Below are positions 37,447 through 47,416 of a DNA stretch of 64,000 nt, piece by piece. Below the pieces are notes generated by a model, which saw only the letters and a list, made by a program, of their open reading frames with translations, searched no databases and was not told the origin of the DNA. Position numbers and translations under genes: made by a program. Within the stretch, counting starts at the first letter, position 1. Each line of letters begins with the position of its first letter. Source of the stretch: Candidatus Sulfotelmatobacter kueseliae (GTDB taxonomy: Bacteria; Acidobacteriota; Terriglobia; Terriglobales; Acidobacteriaceae); contig OMOD01000024.1 of assembly GCA_900290255.1 (NCBI GenBank), positions 34,300 to 98,299 on the forward strand. Direction: 5' to 3'.

Positions 37447-39087
37447 TCACGTCTCGCCCTTCGTGGCAATGGGAACGCGGCGCCCGTAGCCAAAGGCCTT
37501 GGGAGAAATCTTAAGGCCCGGAGCTGCCTGCTGGCGCTTGTATTCGGCCCGGTCCACCATGCGGATGACGCGCCGCACGGTTTCGATATCGAAACCACGA
37601 TCGGCCGCGATGCGCTCGGCCGAGTGCGAATCCTCCACGTAATCTTCGAGCACCGCGTCGAGGATTTCGTAGGGCGGAAGCGAATCGCTGTCCTTCTGAT
37701 CGGGGCGAAGTTCGGCGGACGGAGGTTTTTCCAGCGTGGCCTGCGGGATCACCGGCCGACGCGAGTTCACGTAGCGGCTTAAGCGATAGACCAGCGTTTT
37801 TGGAACATCGGAAATCACCGCCAGCCCGCCGACCATGTCTCCGTATAGCGTGCAGTAGCCGACGCCCAGTTCGCTCTTGTTGCCGGTAGAAAGGACGATC
37901 GCGCCCAGCTTGTTCGACAGCGCCATCAACAACGTTCCCCGCGCCCGAGACTGGATGTTCTCCTCGGTCACGTCTTCTTTCTGCCCGGCGAAGATGCCCT
38001 GCAAGGTCTGACGATAAGCTTCGTAAGCAGGATTGATGGAAAGCAATTCGAAACGGATGCCCAGATTTTGCGCCAGGGCACGGGCGTCTTCGATCGAACC
38101 CCGCGACGAGTACGGTCCCGGCATGCCGACGCCGATGACGTTTTCCGGCCCGACCGCATCGGCGGCAATGACGGCGGTCAGCGCCGAATCAATGCCCCCG
38201 CTCAGTCCGACGATGGCCTGCCGAAATCCGCACTTGCGCATGTAATCGCGGGTGCCCAGCACCAGCGCGGTGTAAACGCTGGCGTCGTCGCCCGCAATCT
38301 GGTCGTGCATTTCACCCGACAGGCTGCTGGAATCGAAATAGATCAGATCTTCTTCGAAGGACCGGCCCTGGGCAACGACCTGACCTTCCGGGTTAAGAAC
38401 CAGGCTCGATCCGTCAAACACCAGACTGTCGTTACCGCCGACCTGGTTGACGAAAGCCACCGGAACTTTGTGCTGGCGCGCGATGCTGGCCAGCATGTCG
38501 CGGCGGAGTTCGCGCTTGCCAATCCAGAACGGGGAACCTGAGATATTGAGCAGAAAATTTCCACCCGCCTGCATGAGGGACGCCACGGGATCCGACGCAT
38601 ACATCCGCCGGCTCCAAAACTGCTTGTCGTTCCAGGCATCCTCGCAAATGGTGAGTGCCATGCGCTTGCCGCAGAAGGAGAAAAGTTCCTGACTCTTGGC
38701 GGGAGCGAAGTTGCGCATTTCATCGAAGACGTCGTAGGTAGGCAGCAACATCTTCGATTGCACGAACGCGACCTTGCCCTCCAGGAGCCAGGCTGCGGAA
38801 TTCATGACCGACTTCCCGGTGTCGGAGCGAGCCGGCGTGACCAGACCGCAGATGACGGCGATGCCGCGCGTCTCAGCCGCGATGCGCTCGACCGTCTCCT
38901 GGTTCCGGGCCACGAACGACGACCGCTCAACCAGATCGCGCGGCGGGTAGCCGCACACCGAGAGTTCGGGAAACACAACCAGCCCGGCTTCTGCAGCCCG
39001 GGCACGCCGCGAAAAATCTATGATTTTGGCCGCGTTGCCCGAGAAATCTCCGACCGTGGGATTGATTTGTCCGAGCGCGATCTTCAC
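37447..39087 (-). CDS. nadE: glutamine-dependent NAD+ synthase
   Basis: N-terminal nitrilase domain (FPELSVCGYPPRDL, ICEDAWN) plus GLSGGIDSALTAVIAADA, STGNKSELGVGYCTLYGDMVGG. Confidence 0.95.
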   Translation of the reverse strand: MKIALGQINPTVGDFSGNAAKIIDFSRRARAAEAGLVVFPELSVCGYPPRDLVERSSFVARNQETVERIAAETRGIAVICGLVTPARSDTGKSVMNSAAWLLEGKVAFVQSKMLLPTYDVFDEMRNFAPAKSQELFSFCGKRMALTICEDAWNDKQFWSRRMYASDPVASLMQAGGNFLLNISGSPFWIGKRELRRDMLASIARQHKVPVAFVNQVGGNDSLVFDGSSLVLNPEGQVVAQGRSFEEDLIYFDSSSLSGEMHDQIAGDDASVYTALVLGTRDYMRKCGFRQAIVGLSGGIDSALTAVIAADAVGPENVIGVGMPGPYSSRGSIEDARALAQNLGIRFELLSINPAYEAYRQTLQGIFAGQKEDVTEENIQSRARGTLLMALSNKLGAIVLSTGNKSELGVGYCTLYGDMVGGLAVISDVPKTLVYRLSRYVNSRRPVIPQATLEKPPSAELRPDQKDSDSLPPYEILDAVLEDYVEDSHSAERIAADRGFDIETVRRVIRMVDRAEYKRQQAAPGLKISPKAFGYGRRVPIATKGET

Positions 39088-39243
39088 GTCTTTAGTTTAC
39101 GGCCACCGAGAAGGTCGGGCCAAGTGAAGCGTCCGGAGTCCGCTTGCCGGGGCTCGTGATGGTAGCGGTTACAGACCCGGAATCGGCGGGAACCGGTATT
39201 CCGGAAAAGAGGCAAGAAAACTGTTACATTATCGTTTTGCTAG

Positions 39244-41490
39244 ATGCACGGGCACGAGGCTAGAACCATGCGAACCCAGATAAGGCACTACTTCCTAAAT
39301 GCTGTCCTGTTCTCGATCGCAACTTGCAGCAGCGTTCCCTGCTTCCCACAATCCGGCGGCCAGACGCATCCCTGGATGAATCCCACTCTGTCGCCTGACG
39401 ACCGCGCCTCCCTGGTGGTTAAGAAGATGACGCTGGACGAAAAAATCACTCTTTTGCACGGGACGGGCATGGAGGGGCTCGGCCCAGTGAGCCCGTTGGC
39501 CGCACAATCCAATGGAGGGGCGGGATATGTGGTCGGCATTCCGCGTCTGGGCATTCCCGCCATACAGATGTCGGACGCCGCCTACGGCGTCTGCAAGAGT
39601 GGCGAGAACGGCCGCTATTCGACCGCGCTGCCCGCCAATGTGGGCGCGGCGGCGAGCTGGGATCTGGACGCCGCCTACGCCTACGGGGCGCTCATCGGCC
39701 GCGAACTGCGCGCCCAGGGCTACAACATGTCACTGGGCGGAGGGGTTGATATCACGCGCGAACCGCGCAACGGCCGCACCTTCGAATATCTCGGCGAAGA
39801 TCCCATACTGGCCGGCAAGATGGTCGGCGCGCTGATGAAAGGCGAGCAGGCGCAGCATGTGATCGGCGACCTGAAGCACTACGCCTTCAACGATCAGGAG
39901 AGCGGGCGCACCGCCGTGAATGTGAACATCGACCAGCGTGCCGGGCGCGAAAGCGATCTTCTCGCTTTCGAAATCGGTCTCGAGGACTCGAACGCAGCCG
40001 CCGTAATGTGCTCCTACAACCGCGTGAACGGCGCTTATGCGTGCGAGAACAAATACCTGCTGACGGATGTCCTGAAGAAAGACTGGAAGTTCAAAGGATT
40101 CGTCGTTTCGGATTGGGGAGCGACGCACAGCACGGCCAAGGCCTCCGCCGCAGGTCTGGACCACGAAGAACCTGCGTGGATTTTTTATGGCAACGATTTG
40201 AAGAAGGCGGTCGAATCCGGCCAGGTGCCGCTGGCTGAAGTCGACGAGCACGTTCACCGGATTTTGTGGACCATGTTTGCCAGCGGCGTGATTGACGATC
40301 CGCCGCGGAAAAGCGTGGTCGATGTCGAGGGCGGCCTGGAAATTGCGCAGAGGATGGAAGAGCAAAGCGCCGTGCTGCTCAAGAATGACGGGCAGCTTCC
40401 CCTCGATGCCGAAATTCACAGCATCGCGGTCATTGGGCCGCACGCCGACGTGGGAATGATCTCCGGCGGCGGTTCGGCGCAGGTTGATCCTCCGGGAGGA
40501 AATGCGATCATGCCCCCGGGCCAGGGCGCAACGGAATGGGGCGTGCCCATCTGGTTCCCGACTTCTCCGCTGAAATCCATTCGCGCGAAAGTTCCTGGCG
40601 CGCAGGTTCAGTTTAACTCCGGTTCCGATCCCGGCTCAGCTGCGGCCCTGGCAAAAACAGCTGACGTGGCCATCGTCTTTGCCTACCAGTGGGAGAGCGA
40701 GGACATGGATTTGCGCAGTCTCTCACTCCCGGAAAATCAGGATGATTTGATTGCCAAGGTGGCGGCGGCGAATCCGCGCACGATCGTGGTTCTGGAAACC
40801 GGGAGCCCGGTGACCATGCCGTGGGTGGATCAGGTCAGCGCGATCCTGGAAGCCTGGTATGGCGGCAGCCGGGGATCGAATGCGGTCGCAAACATACTTT
40901 TCGGAGATGTCAACCCGAGTGCGAAGTTGCCGGTGACTTTCCCCAAGAGCGAAGCCGACCTGCCGCATCTAACCATTGTCAAACCGCCTAAGAAGACCAC
41001 GGATGCCGACAGCCAGGGCTGGAGGCGGACTGCCGCGGGCTTGCCCGCTTTCCAGGTCGCTTACGACGAGGGAGTGAAAGTCGGCTACAAGTGGTACGAC
41101 GCAGAAAATAAGCCGGTGCTTTTCCCCTTCGGCTACGGGCTTTCCTACACAACTTACTCTTACGCGAATCTCAAGGTGGCGGTGGGGAAAAATCCACGCG
41201 TGAGTTTCACGGTGACGAATACTGGAAGCCGCGCCGGAGCCGAAATCGCGGAAGTCTATGCTTCCCTGCCAGCCGCGGCAGCGGAGCCGCCGAAGCGGCT
41301 GGTGGGCTGGAGCAAAGTCAAACTTGATCCCGGAGAGAGCAAGGAAGTCACGGTTGAAGTGGCGGCGAAATATCTTTCCATCTTCAGTGTTGAGAAAGAC
41401 GGTTGGCAGTTGCTTCCGGGAGAGTACACCTTTATGGTGGGTGGCTCTTCGCAGAACCTGCCATTGAAAGAGGCCGTGACCTTGCGATAG
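39244..41490 (+). CDS. glycoside hydrolase family 3 beta-glucosidase, secreted
   Basis: MTLDEKITLLHGTGMEG, GFVVSDWGATHSTAKASAAGLDHE, fibronectin-III-like C-terminus. Confidence 0.93.
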   Translation: MHGHEARTMRTQIRHYFLNAVLFSIATCSSVPCFPQSGGQTHPWMNPTLSPDDRASLVVKKMTLDEKITLLHGTGMEGLGPVSPLAAQSNGGAGYVVGIPRLGIPAIQMSDAAYGVCKSGENGRYSTALPANVGAAASWDLDAAYAYGALIGRELRAQGYNMSLGGGVDITREPRNGRTFEYLGEDPILAGKMVGALMKGEQAQHVIGDLKHYAFNDQESGRTAVNVNIDQRAGRESDLLAFEIGLEDSNAAAVMCSYNRVNGAYACENKYLLTDVLKKDWKFKGFVVSDWGATHSTAKASAAGLDHEEPAWIFYGNDLKKAVESGQVPLAEVDEHVHRILWTMFASGVIDDPPRKSVVDVEGGLEIAQRMEEQSAVLLKNDGQLPLDAEIHSIAVIGPHADVGMISGGGSAQVDPPGGNAIMPPGQGATEWGVPIWFPTSPLKSIRAKVPGAQVQFNSGSDPGSAAALAKTADVAIVFAYQWESEDMDLRSLSLPENQDDLIAKVAAANPRTIVVLETGSPVTMPWVDQVSAILEAWYGGSRGSNAVANILFGDVNPSAKLPVTFPKSEADLPHLTIVKPPKKTTDADSQGWRRTAAGLPAFQVAYDEGVKVGYKWYDAENKPVLFPFGYGLSYTTYSYANLKVAVGKNPRVSFTVTNTGSRAGAEIAEVYASLPAAAAEPPKRLVGWSKVKLDPGESKEVTVEVAAKYLSIFSVEKDGWQLLPGEYTFMVGGSSQNLPLKEAVTLR

Positions 41491-41521
41491 GAGTTCCTGA
41501 CGATGGTCGAACTACCGGCGC

Positions 41522-41600
41522 CATCCCGAGCGAAGCCGCTTTCTGGTAGACCCTCGGCTTCAGCCGAGGGCGAGCGAGGCGAAGCGAGGGATCTTGCGCG
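41522..41600. repeat. variant CATCCCGAGCGAAGC / GAAGCGAGGGATC palindromic element with CCTCGGCTTCAGCCGAGG hairpin
   Basis: Direct reading. Confidence 0.75.
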
Positions 41601-41641
41601 GGCGTATCAATAGTCTTCTATTGCTGAATTCCAAGCACTTC

Positions 41642-44497
41642 TTAGTTCTCCCCACCCGCAGGGATTACCGTGTGCTTTGCCGCAGGCATGGGCGCTGATC
41701 CTCTCTGATCCTGCCACAACACGCGATTCAACTGGGCCGCGGGCGCGGCATCGGGGCGCGAGAAGTCCATCCGTGACGAGATTTTTGCCCCCGGCGCTTC
41801 ACGTTTGTTGGTCTCGTAAACCAGGCCATTCTTCAGATTGCGGTAGTCGGCGTTGTACGGCGGTTGATCGCCGGCTCCCGAAAATATCGGGCTCATGACC
41901 GGCGCGTAGGCATCATTCTGGTTCATGGGCAGAAGGCCGAGCAGCGACTCCATGGTGTGGACCAGGTTCACCGTGGTGTAGAAGCGATGCTCGACGTAAG
42001 GCTGCGCCGCCGATCCCGGAGAATATTTGCTGACCACGAAGGCGATGGAGCGATGCGCATCCACGTGGTCGGCGCCGTCCTGAGCATCATCCTCCAAGAC
42101 GAAGATCGCCGTGTCGTCCCAGTAGGGGCTATGCGAAACCGCATCCACCACACGCCCGAGCGCCAGGTCGTTATCGGCGACAGACGCGGCAGGACGCGGC
42201 AGGCCGGGCCGCGTGCCTCCGGTGTGGTCGTCGGGCAGGTACAGCAGGACAAACGAAGGCAGCTGAAACTCCGGACCTTCGTTCGCTTCGCGCGCATGGA
42301 CGTAGGCGCCGAACTCGTTCAGAAATTCATCGGCACGAAGCTGGTCCGGATAATCGGTGTTGAAATCCGGGAAAAGCGGATCGAAGTGGTCGCGCAACGC
42401 GGCCTTGGTCGGCTTCACTTCGCTGAATAGCGGCACCGCCCACGGCCAAGGGCTGGGCCCGCCGTGGGGATCACCCACGTTCGGCGGAAGGCTGCCGCCC
42501 TGCTGGACCTCGGTCCGGGGGCAGCGCGCTTCCTGACCTGACGGCGTTCCCTGCTTCGGACTTGCAGCCTTACGTTTCTCGTTGCACCACTCTGCATTCA
42601 CGAATTCGCCGTAGTCGCGGAACGACACGTGGTTGCGCGCCAGATTGTCCCAGAGAAATCCGGTGGAAGGATCGTCAACGTCCGGCTGATTGTGATCCAG
42701 AGGAAACTCGTCGGCGACCTGGCCCTGGAAATCGTAGGTGCGTTCCTTGCCGCGGTAGGCGATCTGCCAGGTCTTCTCGTTGTAATCAGAAGTGATGGCA
42801 GCAGTGGACCACTGATGCCCGTCACCTGAGACTTCTCCGCTGTCGTAGAAATTGTCGAGCACGCCGAACTGCCTGGCCAGTTTGTGCTCGTTGGGAGTGA
42901 CGTCCTCGCCGTAGAGCGTGAGCGAGGGATCGCCGTCGCCAACTTTCAGATCGCCGAGGATCTGATCGAACGTGCGGTTTTCCTTGATGACGTAGAGGAC
43001 ATGCTTGATGGGATTCTGGACGGAGGCGAAAGAAATCTTGCCGGGATCGGTGTCAAACAAATTATTTCGCTCAGCGATGTTCGTGAGATCGACCAGGCGA
43101 TTCACGGTGTCGGGAATATTCAGTCGGGCGATCGACCCCTTGAGCAGCGTGGGAATGTAGGGATGATCTTTGTGCTTGGTTTCGTAAACCGTCTTCCCCA
43201 TGTCTTTGTTGGGGCGCGAGCCTTCGCCTTTGGCGGTGGCGATGAGGAGGTCGGCACCGTGAACGGCAAGCGCGCTGGGGTACCAGTCGGTAGGAATCAA
43301 GCCGATATCGCCGTCTGAGTGGAGCCCCTTTTGCGCCAAGAATTTTGTCACGTCGAAGACCGCCACGGCATTGATCGCCGAATAAGCGACGAAGAGATAC
43401 TGGTTATCGTTCGACAGGGCCAGGGCAGTAGGCGAGATGCCAGCTACCGGTTCTTTCTCCCGCATGGTTCGGGTGAGCATACCGAGAAAGCCCCCTGTGT
43501 CGGTGTCCACCACCGCAACCATGTCGTCATTGGAAAGGGCAATGTACAGGAACTTCTCGTTCGGGCTCAGCAGCATCGCGGTGGGATGAGAAGTCGGAGC
43601 CAGTGGATCTTTTGATCCCGGGAGAGGAAGGGTGCGGGATATGCGCGCTCCAATCAATTCAATCTGCTCGACCTGGGAGCTGTTCCACAGGCTGCACCAG
43701 GCTCGAATGGCGAGGTGGCTCACGACGCAGGTGTAGGGAAAAGTCGAGGGGATCAGATCGTGCGTGCTTACGTCGAAGGTCTCGATGACCTTACCGGTGT
43801 CCGGATTGAGCACGGCGATGGTGTCGGCAAGATTCTCGGCAACAACGAGCCAGTCCTTGCCCTGTGGGTTACGCGCCAGCGCCAGTCCGGCCGGATAGGG
43901 AATGGCAGTATTCGGCCGGGTCTTCTGCAGACCGGCGGCGACTTTTTTCCCCGGCCTTAGCGGTTGCGGATCGATCGGCATAAAGCGCTCGGGCGCGACT
44001 TTTCCTTCATTGAAGCTGTACACCGCGATGCCGTTCCCCAAATCGCCGGGCTTCGTGCCGGTAGGATCGGTCAGCGATCCCACAGAAGCATAGAGATGTT
44101 TCCCATCGGAACTGAACACCAGGCCGATGAAAAAGCTCTGGTGCGCATCATCGCCAAAGCGCGCGTCGGGATAATCCGTAATCTGGTTTGTCTTTAGATC
44201 CAGGACCGCGATGGACTGGTGCGCCAGCGTCTCCTGCGTGCCGTAGCCGTCGTTCAGCAGAACGGCATAGCGGCCGTCAGGACTGAGCACCATTGTGGCG
44301 GGAAAACTGTTGGTGCCGCCAATACGCCCAGGCGTGGGGACGGTCAGCATCTTGCTGGTGGGCAGGTTGATGGGAGGGCGATCGCCGGACGTAGATTGGG
44401 CGGAGAGGGTCGCCGCGGTCAGAAGGACAAGCAAAAAGCAGCTTCCTCGCTTCGCTCGGAATGACAAAACGGAATGACGGCGAAAAAAGCGGTTCAC
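41642..44497 (-). CDS. YncE-like beta-propeller / alkaline-phosphatase-superfamily phosphoesterase
   Basis: Repeated propeller motifs (VLSPDGRYAVLLNDGYG, IAVLNPDTGKVIETFDV); VIKENRTFDQILGD, LARQFGVLDNFYDSGEVSGDGHQWS; C-terminal EDDAQDGADHVDAHR. Confidence 0.88.
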   Translation of the reverse strand: MNRFFRRHSVLSFRAKRGSCFLLVLLTAATLSAQSTSGDRPPINLPTSKMLTVPTPGRIGGTNSFPATMVLSPDGRYAVLLNDGYGTQETLAHQSIAVLDLKTNQITDYPDARFGDDAHQSFFIGLVFSSDGKHLYASVGSLTDPTGTKPGDLGNGIAVYSFNEGKVAPERFMPIDPQPLRPGKKVAAGLQKTRPNTAIPYPAGLALARNPQGKDWLVVAENLADTIAVLNPDTGKVIETFDVSTHDLIPSTFPYTCVVSHLAIRAWCSLWNSSQVEQIELIGARISRTLPLPGSKDPLAPTSHPTAMLLSPNEKFLYIALSNDDMVAVVDTDTGGFLGMLTRTMREKEPVAGISPTALALSNDNQYLFVAYSAINAVAVFDVTKFLAQKGLHSDGDIGLIPTDWYPSALAVHGADLLIATAKGEGSRPNKDMGKTVYETKHKDHPYIPTLLKGSIARLNIPDTVNRLVDLTNIAERNNLFDTDPGKISFASVQNPIKHVLYVIKENRTFDQILGDLKVGDGDPSLTLYGEDVTPNEHKLARQFGVLDNFYDSGEVSGDGHQWSTAAITSDYNEKTWQIAYRGKERTYDFQGQVADEFPLDHNQPDVDDPSTGFLWDNLARNHVSFRDYGEFVNAEWCNEKRKAASPKQGTPSGQEARCPRTEVQQGGSLPPNVGDPHGGPSPWPWAVPLFSEVKPTKAALRDHFDPLFPDFNTDYPDQLRADEFLNEFGAYVHAREANEGPEFQLPSFVLLYLPDDHTGGTRPGLPRPAASVADNDLALGRVVDAVSHSPYWDDTAIFVLEDDAQDGADHVDAHRSIAFVVSKYSPGSAAQPYVEHRFYTTVNLVHTMESLLGLLPMNQNDAYAPVMSPIFSGAGDQPPYNADYRNLKNGLVYETNKREAPGAKISSRMDFSRPDAAPAAQLNRVLWQDQRGSAPMPAAKHTVIPAGGEN
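44441..44466. repeat. half-copy of TCATTCCGAGCGAAGCGAGG repeat within phosphoesterase signal-peptide codons
   Basis: Minus strand TGTCATTCCGAGCGAAGCGAGGAAGC encodes (L)SFRAKRGSC. Confidence 0.75.
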
Positions 44498-44627
44498 GGT
44501 GCCTCCAGCGAAGAAAATAGGTCACAAAAGCGAGAGGGGATGAGGGTAATTCAATCTGCTGTGGGCGGTCAAAGCGCCAGCACCTATCGGGGTGGTGCCT
44601 CAGTCTGAAATCCCGCACATCCCTGCG

Positions 44628-44739
44628 TCATCCCGAAGTCCCGCGCATTCACCAGCGGGACGAGGGATCTCCCGTGCAACCGCTTTGTGAAAGGGAGATC
44701 CCTCGCGCGGTTGGTGAACAACACCACGCTTCGGGATGA
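44628..44739. repeat. TCATCCCGAAG...CGGGATGA palindromic element
   Basis: tcatcccgaagtcccgcgcattcaccagcgggacgagggatctcccgtgcaaccgctttgtgaaagggagatccctcgcgcgg...cttcgggatga. Confidence 0.92.
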
Positions 44740-44808
44740 CGCAACTGAGAGACGCGGTCGGCTCGGGTAATTCGATTGAGGCCCCCGTCCATCCAGCCAG
44801 ATACCGCG

Positions 44809-45522
44809 CTAGAGTCCCGACGCTCGCGACGAAGGCCGCTCTGACTCCTGGCTTTCGGATGCCTCGGGGTGCACATTGTGACGCACATCGGAACCCTGCA
44901 CCCAAAAGATGACATCTTCGGCGATGTTGGTGGCATGGTCGGCAACCCGCTCCAGATTGCGCGCCACCAGCAGCGCATCCAGGGCCTGGCGCACGAACTC
45001 GGGACGCTCGTTCATTGTCTTCACCAACTGGATGAAGGCGTCGTCGCGCATGCGGTCAATGACGTTGTCCATTTCCAGCACCGCCTGCGCCAGTTCGACC
45101 TTGGCCTCGATGAATGCCTCCAGCGAGCGGCGAACCATGGCGCTCACCGCCGAGCCCATACGCGCGATATCCACCGGAAGGTCGGCAGCGGGGAGTTCCA
45201 CCATATCCATGACGCGTTCGGCGATGTTGACCGCCTGATCGCCTACGCGCTCAAGATCGGAGTTGATCTTGGTGACGGCCAGGATGAAGCGCAGATCCAC
45301 AGCCATGGGCTGCTGCATGGCGAGCAGGTCGAAGGCGGCCTCATCAATCTCGCGCTCGGCCATGTTGATCACCGATTCGCCTTCCAGCACCATCTGGCAG
45401 CGGGTGAGGTCACGCTCGACGTAAGCCTGGCGAGCGCGGTCGACGGCTTGCTCCGCCAGCCCTCCCATGCGAAGCAACCGCTGCCGCAAATCGTCAAGCC
45501 CCAGCTGAAAGCGCGTGCGCAT
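44809..45522 (-). CDS. phoU: phosphate signalling complex protein PhoU
   Basis: FQLGLDDLRQRLLRMGGLAEQAVDRA, DLERVGDQAVNIAERV, NLERVADHATNIAEDVIFWVQG. Confidence 0.95.
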   Translation of the reverse strand: MRTRFQLGLDDLRQRLLRMGGLAEQAVDRARQAYVERDLTRCQMVLEGESVINMAEREIDEAAFDLLAMQQPMAVDLRFILAVTKINSDLERVGDQAVNIAERVMDMVELPAADLPVDIARMGSAVSAMVRRSLEAFIEAKVELAQAVLEMDNVIDRMRDDAFIQLVKTMNERPEFVRQALDALLVARNLERVADHATNIAEDVIFWVQGSDVRHNVHPEASESQESERPSSRASGL

Positions 45523-45552
45523 CGAAGCTACCCTTCCTTATCTCACCCAGAT

Positions 45553-45712
45553 TTCTCACCACGGAGTCACGGAGGCACAGAGGGGAAAAATTATCCTCGT
45601 TCGCCGATCTCGTTCGCCTGCTGTCGAAAAACTCCGTTCATCCCCGAGCCCACGTATCCAACAATGCCTTGCCGGGTCTTCTCCGTGTCTCTGTGTCTCC
45701 GTGGTGAGAAGA
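45553..45712. repeat. octad inverted array between pstB and phoU
   Basis: TTCTCACCACGGAGTCACGGAGGCACAGAGG ... TCTCCGTGTCTCTGTGTCTCCGTGGTGAGAA; 8-bp period CACGGAGT CACGGAGG CACAGAGG. Confidence 0.88.
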
Positions 45713-45718
45713 CCCCTG

Positions 45719-46477
45719 CTATCCGAACCTTCCAGTGATGTAATCTTCCGTCCGCTTGTCGGAAGGTTTGGTAAAAATCTTTTCCGTCTTGTCGAACTCG
45801 ATCATCTTGCCCAGCAGGAAGAACCCGGTGAATTCGGCCACGCGCGCCGCCTGCTGCATGTTGTGAGTCACGATCACAATGGTATACCGCTCTTTGAGCT
45901 GGAAGATCAACTCTTCGATCTTTCCCGTCGAGATCGGATCCAGCGCGGAGCAGGGTTCATCCATCAACAGGACCTCGGGTTCGACCGCCAGTGCGCGCGC
46001 GATGCACAGCCGCTGTTGCTGGCCCCCGGATAGGCTGGCGCCCGATTTCTTGTGGATGTGATCCCTCACTTCGTCCCACAGCGCCGAGACGCGAAGCGTA
46101 TGTTCCACAATCTCATCCAGCTTGCGCCGGTCGCGGAATCCGTTCAGCTTCAATCCCGAGGCCACGTTGTCATAGATCGACATGGTGGGGAACGGGTTGG
46201 CTTTCTGAAACACCATCCCCACGCGGCGCCGGAGTTGGGTGGCCGAGGTGCCGTCATAGGCGTCAATGTCGCCGATCTGGACGCGCCCGCTGACGCGCGC
46301 TTCCGGAATGGTCTCGTGCATGCGGTTCAGGCAGCGAATAAAAGTGGACTTGCCGCATCCCGAGGGCCCGATCAGTGCCGTGGCGTGATTGGGGGCGACC
46401 TTCAGATTAATGTCGTACAGGGCCTGGCCCTTGCCGTACCACGCATTCAGATTTTCGACTTGGATCGCAACGCCCAT
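45719..46477 (-). CDS. pstB: phosphate ABC transporter ATP-binding protein
   Basis: [69 protein letters not shown]. Confidence 0.97.
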   Translation of the reverse strand: MGVAIQVENLNAWYGKGQALYDINLKVAPNHATALIGPSGCGKSTFIRCLNRMHETIPEARVSGRVQIGDIDAYDGTSATQLRRRVGMVFQKANPFPTMSIYDNVASGLKLNGFRDRRKLDEIVEHTLRVSALWDEVRDHIHKKSGASLSGGQQQRLCIARALAVEPEVLLMDEPCSALDPISTGKIEELIFQLKERYTIVIVTHNMQQAARVAEFTGFFLLGKMIEFDKTEKIFTKPSDKRTEDYITGRFG

Positions 46478-46480
46478 AAA

Positions 46481-47416
46481 TTATGCCGCTCCGAACGTAC
46501 CACGCCGCACGACATAGCGTACAGCCGAGACGGCGGCGACGATGAGAACAATGAGGACCAGCGCTCCCGCCCAAGCCTGGCGGTGCCAGTCGTCATAGGG
46601 AGAGAGCGCGTAAGTATAAATCTGCAGCGGCAACGCCGCCGTGGGCTGGTCGTATCTCACGAAGGGCACGGCGAAATCCTTGCCGAAAAGGGCGAAGCGC
46701 AGGTAGCGGCTCCAGCCTGTATTGCCAAAGGCAGTGAAGATGAGCGGCGCGGTCTCGCCCGCAACCCGGGCAAAGGCCAGCATGATGCCGGTGATCACAC
46801 CCGACGTGGCGGTCCGCAAAGTGACCGAGAGCGTGGTCCGCCAGCGCGGAATTCCCAGCCCGTAGGCCGCTTCGCGCAGAGCCTGCGGAACCAGCAGCAG
46901 CATCTCTTCGGTGGTGCGGCTGATGGTGGGCACCATCATGATCGCCAGCGCCACTCCACCGGCGAGGGCGGAGAAATGTCCCTGATACAGCACCACGATC
47001 GCGTAACCGACGATCCCGATCACAATCGATGGAACTCCATTCAGCACATCGGCGGTAAAGCGAATCGCCGAGCCCAGCCGGTTGCGCCCGAACTCGGCGA
47101 GATAAATGCCGGCGCCGACTCCAAAGGGAACGCCGATAAGGCTGGCAATGCCCAGAATGAACGCCGATCCCACGATGGCGTTGGCCATGCCGCCGCCGAC
47201 TTCACCCACCGGTTTGGGCGTTTGCGTGAGGAACGCCCAGTTGATCGAGCCGACGCCACGGTATACCAGATAACCAAAAACAGCGATCAGCGGCGCCAGC
47301 ACCAGCACTACCGTTGCGATCGCCAGTCCGGTCATCACGTGATCGGTGATGCGGCGGCGCAAACTGATCTTTGGAACCGCGGGCGCTCGGGCGACTGTGG
47401 CGGCGAGTTCAGGCAT
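46481..47416 (-). CDS. pstA: phosphate ABC transporter permease PstA
   Basis: GVPFGVGAGIYLAEFGRN, NGVPSIVIGIVGYA, RVAGETAPLIFTAFGN; between pstB and pstC. Confidence 0.95.
   Translation of the reverse strand: MPELAATVARAPAVPKISLRRRITDHVMTGLAIATVVLVLAPLIAVFGYLVYRGVGSINWAFLTQTPKPVGEVGGGMANAIVGSAFILGIASLIGVPFGVGAGIYLAEFGRNRLGSAIRFTADVLNGVPSIVIGIVGYAIVVLYQGHFSALAGGVALAIMMVPTISRTTEEMLLLVPQALREAAYGLGIPRWRTTLSVTLRTATSGVITGIMLAFARVAGETAPLIFTAFGNTGWSRYLRFALFGKDFAVPFVRYDQPTAALPLQIYTYALSPYDDWHRQAWAGALVLIVLIVAAVSAVRYVVRRGTFGAA

Noticed and set aside
39220-39236. Half Pho-box-like ACTGTTACATTATC upstream of the GH3 gene
   Set aside because: Only one heptamer matches; the second position at 11-bp spacing (CGTTTTG) does not.
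42455-42580. Apparent insert QEARCPRTEVQQGGSLPPNVGDPHGGPSPWPWAVP in the YncE-like phosphoesterase as a third in-frame repeat
   Set aside because: The GGPSPWPWAVP stretch looks like normal family sequence and no matching non-coding copy was found in the window.
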